NCBI GenBank assembly: GCA_937996795.1
Contig: CALKUH010000051.1
Coordinates: forward strand, 1-19,240
Direction of reading: 5' to 3'
Length of the DNA: 19,240 nt
Source: an uncultured Verrucomicrobiota bacterium
Lineage (GTDB): Bacteria; Verrucomicrobiota; Kiritimatiellia; CAIVKH01
In this document: one piece after another, positions 6,364 to 12,458 of the stretch
Position numbering within the stretch: the stretch's first letter is position 1
Layout of the letters: each line of letters begins with the position of its first letter
Position numbers and translations under genes: made by a program
Notes under the pieces: generated by a model
Told to the model about the DNA's origin: nothing
The model's input: the letters and a program-made list of their open reading frames with translations, nothing else
Database searches by the model: none

Positions 6364-9129
6364 TCAGCGCGTGCGTTTGAGCGCGGTGGCGAAGACGTCG
6401 TAGCGCTTCTTCAACAACTCATGCTCGCGCGTCAACGAGGCGAGCTGGCGCTGCACGTCGGTGCGGGCCGACTCCGCCGCGCGCAGCGCCTGTTCCAGCT
6501 CGTGAACCCGGTCGGGCGGCGCGTCGCCGGATGAGGATTCGAGCCGGCGCTTCAATTCGGCGGCTTCCGCGGCGGACTGCTCCGCCTTTTTGCGCATGTC
6601 CAGCATGCTGCGGGTCAACGCCTCGTGGTCGCGCGTGACGCGCTCCAGCTCGGCCTTCTGCTCGGCGCTCGACGCGAGCACGACATTCAATCGCTGGCGC
6701 AGGTCCGCGGCCTCGCGCGAAACCGTATCCCGTTCGCCGCGAAGCGCGTCGGCCTCCCGCGCGCGTTCGTTCCGCTCATTTTCCACACGCACATACCGCG
6801 CCTGCGCGTCGTCCGACGGTGCCGCCAATTCCTCCACGCGCGCCTGCAGCCGCTTCTGGTCGTTCTCCGCCTGCTGGCGATGGCGGCGCTCCGCGGCCAG
6901 TTGCTCGAGCAGTTGCGCGCGCTCCGCCTCCCAGTCGCCCGGGGCGGAGGATTTCGATTGCAACGCCTCGCTCGCCGCGGACGCCTGTTCGGCCCGGGTG
7001 CGCGCTTCCGCCAGGTCTCGCTCCAGCGCGACGATGCGGCGCTCCGCTTCGGCCGCGCGCGTTTCCTGTTCAGCCTGCGCGGCGCGCGCCGCCCGCAGCT
7101 CCGTCGCGGACGCGCCGGCGGACTGTTGGGTGGTTTCGTATTCCCGGGTCACTTGATCCGCCCGGGCACGCGCTTCGGCAAGGGCCTGTTCGAGCTGGCG
7201 GCTCTTCTGCTCCTCCGCGGACAGCGCTTCACGCAGCCGCGCCACTTCACCGGACAGGCCGTCGCCCGATTGGCGCGCGGCGTCCAGCTTCGCGCGCAGG
7301 TCCGCGACTTCGCGCCGGGCCTCTTCACGCGCGCTCGCGAGGGCCGACTCGGCCTGGGCGGCGCGCAGTTCCACTTCGCGGCGCGCCTGTTCAAGGGCCT
7401 GCGCCCGTTCCGCGCCGGAGGCGGCATCGCCCGCGAGGCGCTTGACCTCCTTGTCCAGCTCCTCCACGCGCGCTTCCGCGGCCGCGCGGCGCTCCCGCGC
7501 CTCCAGCAGGTCGCGCTGCAATCCGGCCATCGCGTCGGCCTGCTGTTTCAGCGACTGTTGCGCCTCGCGCTGGGAGCGGCGCGCATCTTCGAGCTTCTCC
7601 TGGAGCGAGCCGGCCTTCAGCTCCAGTTCCTTCCGCTGCGACTCCAGCGCGGATTTCAGCGAGGCCTCGGACGCCTCGAGTTCGGCCATGCGGCCGCGCG
7701 CGGCTTCAACCGCGGCGCGGGCCTGCGCCGTTTCGTCGTTCGCCGCCTGAAGGGCCTCGGCGCCCTGCCGCTCGCGCTGTTTCAGCACTTCGTCGAGCGT
7801 GCGGGCCTTCGCCTCGGCGTCCGCCGCGCGCTGCTGCGCCTCCTTCACCTGCTGGCGGCACGCCGTCCACTCCTCATTCGCACGCGACGCCGCCTGCTCG
7901 GCGAGTTCAAGTTTCGAGGACCATTCCGCGGACTGCTGCGTGTGCTGGCGGCGGACCCGGGCGAGCTCCTCCTCGAGCTGCTCCGCCTGCGCGCGACCCG
8001 CATGCTCCCGCTCGTGAAGCGCGTGCTCCGCCGCCGACGCGCGCTGCTGCGCCTCCTGCACCTGTTCCTGGAGCCGGGCCAGCAAGCCGGCCGCCATCTC
8101 CGCGGCCTTGAGCTGGGCCTGCACCGATTCCACCTGGCGTACCGCGCGCTCGCGCGCCCGCTCGCTCGCGTCGAGTTGCGCGCGCAGGGCGTCGGGATCA
8201 TCACCCGCGCCGGATGGCGCGAGCGGAGTGGCGGCGGCGCGGATCGATTCCAACTCCTGATTCAGCGCCGCGGCGGCGGACTCGGCGGCCCGTCGCGCGG
8301 TCGCAGCCTCCGAAACCTCGCGGCGGACGCGCTCCAACGCCGCCTGTGCTTCGCTCAATGCGGACGCGCGGGATTCCGCCTCCTGGCGCGCGGCATCGCG
8401 TTCGGCCTCCGCTTTTCGGAGCGCTGGCGCAAGGTCCGGAGGCGCCGGCACGGCGCGGGCCTGATCCAAGTCCGCCTGCAACGCCGCAACCTGTTTGCGC
8501 GCCGCTTCCACTTCGCCGCGCAGGCGCAACAGCTCCGGGGCCGGCGCGGAGGGCGCGGGCCGGGCCGCCTGTTCCTTCGCCTTCGCCAGCTCCGCGCGGA
8601 CGCGCGACAACTCGGCCTCCTGCGCCTTCAGCGATTCCTCCGCGGCGCGCCTCGCGTCGAGCGCCTCCTTCAACTGTTTCTCCAGGATCCCCGCATCAGG
8701 CGGCGGCGGCGGCGCGGCGGGCGCAGGCAGCGGCGGCGCCTGGCCGACGAGGTGCGCGATCTCCGCGTCGGTCAGCTTCGGCGGCGACGCGGACGCCGGT
8801 TTCTCGGCGGACGGCGCAGCGGCGGGCGTATCCGCCGGAATCGCGGGCAGCGTGATCGTCTTCTTGCAGTGCGGGCAGCTCACGGATCGTCCCGCGTCGC
8901 CCCGCTCCATGCGCAACTTGCCCTGGCACTCCGGGCAAAACACCTTGTACTGGCTGCTGCCCGGCGCCACGGGTACGGGATGATGCACCGACGCCACCGC
9001 CTGGCCGGACGCCGCCGGGATCTGGAGGCGCTCGCGGCAGCGCGGGCAGTTGATAAAAAAGCCCGCCGCCGCCGAATCAATTTTCAGTTTGTTCCCGCAC
9101 GCAGGGCAATTGAAGGCGATGTCCGCCAT
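6364..9129 (-). CDS. zinc-ribbon, long coiled-coil protein
   Basis: 921 residues from ATG 9129, placed by GAGGAT (9136-9141) 6 nt upstream and by the immediate CPxCG motif. Two tandem zinc-ribbon-like modules come first: C8-P-A-C11 with C28-P-R-C31, and C65-P-E-C68 with C85-P-H-C88, the MJ0042-like type. A proline/alanine linker (about 90-155) follows, with a PPxPAPAAPPPPP stretch. The rest to the C-terminus (about 155-915) is almost uninterrupted A/E/R/Q/L heptad-like helix, predicted coiled coil. There is no Walker motif, transmembrane segment or signal peptide, so it is not an SMC ATPase but could be an elongated cytoplasmic scaffold or filament. Function unknown. The frame reads open for 177 codons further upstream, but that part overlaps the promoters of both divergent genes. 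Confidence 0.8.
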   Translation of the reverse strand: MADIAFNCPACGNKLKIDSAAAGFFINCPRCRERLQIPAASGQAVASVHHPVPVAPGSSQYKVFCPECQGKLRMERGDAGRSVSCPHCKKTITLPAIPADTPAAAPSAEKPASASPPKLTDAEIAHLVGQAPPLPAPAAPPPPPDAGILEKQLKEALDARRAAEESLKAQEAELSRVRAELAKAKEQAARPAPSAPAPELLRLRGEVEAARKQVAALQADLDQARAVPAPPDLAPALRKAEAERDAARQEAESRASALSEAQAALERVRREVSEAATARRAAESAAAALNQELESIRAAATPLAPSGAGDDPDALRAQLDASERARERAVRQVESVQAQLKAAEMAAGLLARLQEQVQEAQQRASAAEHALHEREHAGRAQAEQLEEELARVRRQHTQQSAEWSSKLELAEQAASRANEEWTACRQQVKEAQQRAADAEAKARTLDEVLKQRERQGAEALQAANDETAQARAAVEAARGRMAELEASEASLKSALESQRKELELKAGSLQEKLEDARRSQREAQQSLKQQADAMAGLQRDLLEARERRAAAEARVEELDKEVKRLAGDAASGAERAQALEQARREVELRAAQAESALASAREEARREVADLRAKLDAARQSGDGLSGEVARLREALSAEEQKSRQLEQALAEARARADQVTREYETTQQSAGASATELRAARAAQAEQETRAAEAERRIVALERDLAEARTRAEQASAASEALQSKSSAPGDWEAERAQLLEQLAAERRHRQQAENDQKRLQARVEELAAPSDDAQARYVRVENERNERAREADALRGERDTVSREAADLRQRLNVVLASSAEQKAELERVTRDHEALTRSMLDMRKKAEQSAAEAAELKRRLESSSGDAPPDRVHELEQALRAAESARTDVQRQLASLTREHELLKKRYDVFATALKRTR

Positions 9130-9150
9130 ACGAAAATCCTCAATCGCGGA

Positions 9151-9179
9151 AACATACCCGCCACCCACGCCCGTTCCAA
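9151..9179 (-). promoter_or_regulatory. promoter of the zinc-ribbon coiled-coil gene
   Basis: On the minus strand, TTGGAA (9174-9179) and TATGTT (9151-9156) are 17 nt apart. The predicted leader is about 15-20 nt and contains the Shine-Dalgarno GAGGAT. Confidence 0.55.
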
Positions 9180-9262
9180 GTGACAAGTTCCCGGAAAGGG
9201 ACGTGGGCCTGTGTTCTTCCCTCGTCACGCGCACGCGTCCCTCGCCCTCCCCATCCCGCCGC

Positions 9263-9291
9263 TTGCAGTGCGCGGATGTTCTTCCTATGGT
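9263..9291 (+). promoter_or_regulatory. promoter of the MerR-ParA gene, leaderless type
   Basis: TTGCAG (9263-9268) is followed after 17 nt by TATGGT (9286-9291), then 7 nt, then the ATG at 9299. No Shine-Dalgarno is seen. Confidence 0.6.
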
Positions 9292-9298
9292 TGGTCGC

Positions 9299-10357
9299 AT
9301 GAGCGGGGGCGCATCAGGGAAATCGTTTTCCATCCGCGAGCTGGCGCAGCAGACGGGCGTGGAGGAGAGCAAAATCCGGTTTTTTGAACGGATGTTCCCC
9401 GAGTATTTCGAGACGCCCGGCGCGGCCCTCTCGGCGCGGCCGTTCACGGAACGCCACGCGGCCCTGCTGCGCGACATCGCCGCGCTGCTGCCCCGGCACA
9501 AGAACAACCTGAGCGCGGTGCGCGCCGAGCTGCAGCAACGCCACGCCGCGCCCGCGCGGCCCGTGCGCATCATCACCGTCACCAGCGGCAAGGGCGGCGT
9601 GGGCAAGACCACGGTGTCGATCAACCTCGCGCTCGCCCTCGCGCAAAGCGGCGCGCGCACGGTGCTGTTCGACGCGGACCTCGGCCTCGCGAACGTTCAC
9701 GTCCTCGCCGGCCTGCGCCCGCGCGCGACCCTGGTCGAACTGCTGCAGGGCGAGGCGTCGATCGACGAACTGCTCCACGACGGACCCGGCGGAATCAAGG
9801 TCGTCTGCGGGGGCAGCGGCATCAGCGGGCTGGCGGACCTGAAGCAGGATTTCGTTCAGTTCCTCGGCCGCGAGATCCAGCGCATGGGCCGGCAGGCCGA
9901 CGTCGTGGTCGTGGACACGGCGGCGGGCCTCACCGCGTCCGTCCTGCAGTTCGTCAAACTCGCCGACGAGATCGTGGTCGTCGCGACACCGAACCCGGCG
10001 TCGATGCTGGACGCCTACAGCATGATCAAGGTCGCGCGCCAGGAGAAGGCGCCGGGCCGCATCGGCCTGCTGGTCAACCAGGCGGCCGACCCGAAACAGG
10101 CGGCCCATGTGAAGGACCGCATCTGCACCTGCGCGGAACAATTCCTCGGCTTCACGCTGCACGCGCACGGGCACCTGACGCGCGATGCGGAGCTCGAACT
10201 CTCCGCGCACCGGCGCGAACCCTATCTGCTGACGCATCCCGACACCGGCAACGCCCACTCGCTGCGCGCGCTCGCCGCGCACCTGCGCGCCACGCCGCCA
10301 CCCGCCGCCACGCCGCCCCTCGCCGCCACGCCGCCCCTCGCCGCCGCACCCGCATGA
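9299..10357 (+). CDS. MerR-type HTH fused to a MinD/FlhG-like ParA ATPase
   Basis: 352 residues. Residues 9-65 match a MerR-type winged helix: FSIRELAQQTGVEESKIRFF, then a basic/aromatic wing and RPFTERH. Residues 88-330 are a ParA/MinD-superfamily ATPase: deviant Walker A GKGGVGKTT (97-105, signature K98), switch I/Walker A' DADLG (125-129) and switch II VVVDTAAG (203-210). The sequence TVSINLALALAQ and the DAYSMIK segment resemble FlhG/FleN/MinD proteins that position polar organelles. The C-terminus is a low-complexity ATPPLA repeat. It lies 13 bp upstream of an ExeA-like ATPase, so the pair probably acts together at the envelope, for instance on a secretion or pilus system; that role is inference. 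The frame extends upstream to 9050, but the promoter and the MerR boundary support ATG 9299. Confidence 0.85.
   Translation: MSGGASGKSFSIRELAQQTGVEESKIRFFERMFPEYFETPGAALSARPFTERHAALLRDIAALLPRHKNNLSAVRAELQQRHAAPARPVRIITVTSGKGGVGKTTVSINLALALAQSGARTVLFDADLGLANVHVLAGLRPRATLVELLQGEASIDELLHDGPGGIKVVCGGSGISGLADLKQDFVQFLGREIQRMGRQADVVVVDTAAGLTASVLQFVKLADEIVVVATPNPASMLDAYSMIKVARQEKAPGRIGLLVNQAADPKQAAHVKDRICTCAEQFLGFTLHAHGHLTRDAELELSAHRREPYLLTHPDTGNAHSLRALAAHLRATPPPAATPPLAATPPLAAAPA
10285..10338 (+). repeat. 18-bp tandem repeat at the 3' end of the MerR-ParA gene
   Basis: Two identical 18-bp units (10303-10320 and 10321-10338; CGCCGCCACGCCGCCCCT) follow a degenerate third copy (10285-10302). They encode the repeated six-residue unit with consensus AATPPL. 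Copy number may vary between strains without shifting frame. Confidence 0.8.
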
Positions 10358-10370
10358 ATGGAGAACCGTC

Positions 10371-11306
10371 ATGAACGAACCCGAACCGATTTTCTCCGTC
10401 TTCCCCGATCATGACACGCCCCCGCCCGCGCTCGCCGATCTCGCGCCGGCCCACGGCGACACCTTCACGCCGGATGCCGGGCTGCTCGGCGCGGAGGATT
10501 TCCTCTCGTTCTACGGCCTCAGCGAACTGCCGTTCTCCGACGCGGTGAACCCGAAATACTTCTATAAAACGGACGGCCACGACGAGGCGCTGATCCGCCT
10601 GATGCTCGCGGTGCGGCACGACCTCTCGCTCGGCCTCGTCACCGGACCGAGCGGGTCGGGCAAGACGCTGCTCTCGCAGATGCTCCTGCAGAACCTGGAC
10701 CCGGCGAAGGTGGAGCCCGCGCTGATCCTCGTGTCGCCCGGCATGAGCAAGACCGCGCTGCTCAAGGCCCTGATGGGCGAGCTGGAACTCCCCGTGCCCG
10801 AGGGCCTGTTCGTCAGCGCGCAGGAACTGCTCTCGCGCATCCAGGACCGCGTCATCGAACTGCATCGCGAGGGCCGCAAGCTGGTCGTGCTCATCGACGA
10901 GTGCCATTTCCTCGCGCCGGACAGCCTTCACATGATCCGCACGCTCAGCAACATCGAGACGGCGGAGCAAAAACTCGTGACGATCCTGCTCTTCGGCGAG
11001 GACCGGTTCCTCAAACGGCTCGAACACCCGAGCTACGAATCCCTGCGCAACCGCATGTACCTGCGCAGCGACCTCAAGCCCCTCACCGCCGCGGATACGG
11101 AGCAGTTCGTGAAGTACCGGCTGATGCTCGCGGGCCGGCTCGACGACCTGTTCACGCCGGAGGCGTTCGCCGCGCTGCACGAAGCAAGCGGCGGGATCGG
11201 ACGCCGGATCAACAAGCTGTGCACCCTCGCCCTGCTCGAGGGGTTCGTGAAACAGGCCCCCGTCATCACCGATGAACTGGTGCGCGCCGCGGCCGAACGC
11301 GCCTGA
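10371..11306 (+). CDS. ExeA/GspA-like AAA+ ATPase
   Basis: 311 residues, start supported by GGAG (10360-10363). An N-terminal acidic/proline stretch (1-42) precedes the family motif FYGLSELPFSDAVNPKYFY (47-65). Walker A GPSGSGKT lies at 92-99, Walker B LVVLIDE at 171-177, a sensor-like ILLFGE at 205-210, and a sensor-2-like GGIGRRINKLC at 274-284. This matches the ATPase domain of ExeA, which helps assemble secretin complexes in type II secretion, and of related MshM/TniB-like proteins. The peptidoglycan-binding C-terminal domain of Aeromonas ExeA is absent, and no transmembrane helix is visible, so it would be a cytosolic ATPase-only form. It is co-transcribed with the MerR-ParA gene. Confidence 0.85.
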   Translation: MNEPEPIFSVFPDHDTPPPALADLAPAHGDTFTPDAGLLGAEDFLSFYGLSELPFSDAVNPKYFYKTDGHDEALIRLMLAVRHDLSLGLVTGPSGSGKTLLSQMLLQNLDPAKVEPALILVSPGMSKTALLKALMGELELPVPEGLFVSAQELLSRIQDRVIELHREGRKLVVLIDECHFLAPDSLHMIRTLSNIETAEQKLVTILLFGEDRFLKRLEHPSYESLRNRMYLRSDLKPLTAADTEQFVKYRLMLAGRLDDLFTPEAFAALHEASGGIGRRINKLCTLALLEGFVKQAPVITDELVRAAAERA

Positions 11307-11310
11307 CGCC

Positions 11311-11514
11311 ATGCCCCACAGCCGCGCCCAGCTCCGCCGGGTCCACACACGCGTGGAGAAACAGCCGCGCGGGAACGTTCCGGCGCCGACGCACGCGAAC
11401 GACGAGGCCGACGCGCTGTTTCAACCAGCGACCGGCCTTGAAGCGGCGCCGGCGAAGGACACGGCGCACCGGCCCCGCGACCCCGACTCAGGCGCGCAGC
11501 TTCCCGGCAACTGA
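11311..11514 (+). CDS. possible small hypothetical protein after the ExeA-like gene
   Basis: A 67-codon frame begins at ATG 11311, 4 nt after the ExeA-like stop, and ends at 11514, overlapping the convergent FMN reductase by 27 bp. The product (MPHSRAQLRRVHTRVEKQ...) is hydrophilic and proline/alanine-rich, has no recognisable domain, signal or membrane segment, and has no Shine-Dalgarno. It may be a real third cistron or only an open frame in high-GC DNA; the close spacing is the main argument for it. Confidence 0.35.
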   Translation: MPHSRAQLRRVHTRVEKQPRGNVPAPTHANDEADALFQPATGLEAAPAKDTAHRPRDPDSGAQLPGN

Positions 11515-12066
11515 CACCAGGTTCGCGACGAGCGCGGCGAGGGATTGCTGGCGGGCGGCGTCCTTCAACGAACCATCCTCATTAAAGGCCTGGTGCGCGG
11601 CCGGGATCGCAAGCTGGTCGGGCAGGACGATCATGCCCAGATAGGCCAGCAGGGCGCGGAGATGGACCAGTCCGCGCGCGCCGCCAAACGGGCCCGGCGA
11701 CGCGCTGACCAGCAGCGCCACCTTGCCGCGGAAACTCTGCATCGGCGTCTCGCCCTCCCGCTTGCGCGAGGCCCAATCCAGCGCGTTCTTCAGCAACGCG
11801 GAATAGGTGTTGTTGTGTTCGGGCGACGCGAGGATGACGCCGTCGCTCGCCTTCAGCAGCGCCTTGAACGCCTTCGCGTTCGGATGCTCGCCCTCGCGGG
11901 CTTCGAGGTCCTCGTCAAACAGCGGCATCGGCAGGTCGCGCAGGTCGAGGAACGTCACCTCGGCCCCCGCCTGTCGCGCGGCATCCGCCGCAAGGCGCGC
12001 GAGTTTCTTGTTGTAGGACCCTTCGCGGGCGCTGCCGGCGAAGACGAGGATACGGGGTGCGGACAT
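11488..12066 (-). CDS. NADPH-dependent FMN reductase (flavodoxin-like)
   Basis: 192 residues, the usual length of this family. The enzyme binds FMN and uses NAD(P)H to reduce flavin, quinones, chromate or azo compounds; the physiological substrate cannot be read from sequence. The flavin phosphate loop GSAREGSYNKK (11-21) and the second flavin motif SPEHNNTYSALLKNALDW (81-98) are clear, followed by GKVALLVSASPGPFGGARG, typical of YieF/ChrR/azobenzene reductase relatives. Start ATG 12066 has AAGGAG 8 nt upstream (12075-12080). It follows the glutaredoxin gene by 24 bp on the same strand and is presumably in one transcript with it, giving a small redox operon. Confidence 0.9.
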   Translation of the reverse strand: MSAPRILVFAGSAREGSYNKKLARLAADAARQAGAEVTFLDLRDLPMPLFDEDLEAREGEHPNAKAFKALLKASDGVILASPEHNNTYSALLKNALDWASRKREGETPMQSFRGKVALLVSASPGPFGGARGLVHLRALLAYLGMIVLPDQLAIPAAHQAFNEDGSLKDAARQQSLAALVANLVSVAGKLRA

Positions 12067-12090
12067 GGGCGGTTCTCCTTGGTGATCCGG

Positions 12091-12393
12091 TCAGGGGTTC
12101 GGTTCAGACAACAAACGGTCCAGCTCGCCCGACTGGATCATGGGCTCCAGCGTGCGCCAGCCGGGGATGTGGCGGCCGTTGATAAAAATCTGCGGGACGA
12201 AATCCACGCGCCGGCCGCACCGCTCGTACATCGCGCGGGTGTTCTCCGAATCGACGAATGCGTCCGCCTGCGCGTCCCAGTGGACCTCGCGCGCGTGGAA
12301 GGCGAGCCCGCGCCCGCGGAAATAATCCATCGCCTTGTGGCAAAGGCCGCAGACCTGCGCGTAGAAAATCTCGATGCGTGGCGTCGTTGACAT
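12091..12393 (-). CDS. glutaredoxin
   Basis: 100 residues with a thioredoxin fold. The active site is C15-G-L-C18, in place of the common CPYC, followed by HKAMDYF. The cis-proline region is VDFVPQIFINGRHIPGW (63-79, cis-Pro67), which forms the glutathione or thiol binding surface. Expected role: reduction of protein disulfides or mixed disulfides in the cytosol. ATG 12393 is preferred over an upstream in-frame start at 12435 because family proteins begin near here and a -10 lies 6 nt before it. There is no Shine-Dalgarno, so it is probably leaderless. It is the first gene of an operon with the FMN reductase. Confidence 0.88.
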   Translation of the reverse strand: MSTTPRIEIFYAQVCGLCHKAMDYFRGRGLAFHAREVHWDAQADAFVDSENTRAMYERCGRRVDFVPQIFINGRHIPGWRTLEPMIQSGELDRLLSEPNP

Positions 12394-12399
12394 GCGAAA

Positions 12400-12428
12400 C
12401 CCATACGCCGGAATCCGCGCAATTTCCA
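12400..12428 (-). promoter_or_regulatory. promoter of the glutaredoxin-FMN reductase operon, leaderless type
   Basis: On the minus strand, TGGAAA (12423-12428) and TATGGG (12400-12405) are 17 nt apart, with the ATG 6 nt past the -10. The -35 is weaker than in the other promoters here, so this call rests mostly on geometry. Confidence 0.4.
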
Positions 12429-12458
12429 CCCGCAATCGCGCGGCCGCCGCGGTGTCCC

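Noticed and set aside
6625..9183. 852-codon open frame on the plus strand
   Set aside because: It lies antisense to the zinc-ribbon coiled-coil gene. The arginine/leucine-rich product with no domain is the usual shadow of a repetitive high-GC coding sequence, and it has no start signals.
10285..10338. CRISPR-like or intergenic repeat array
   Set aside because: The 18-bp units have no spacers and lie in frame at the end of a coding sequence; they encode a simple peptide repeat.
9314..10372. Antisense frame to the MerR-ParA gene
   Set aside because: The sense frame has full ParA motifs and a promoter; the antisense product has none.
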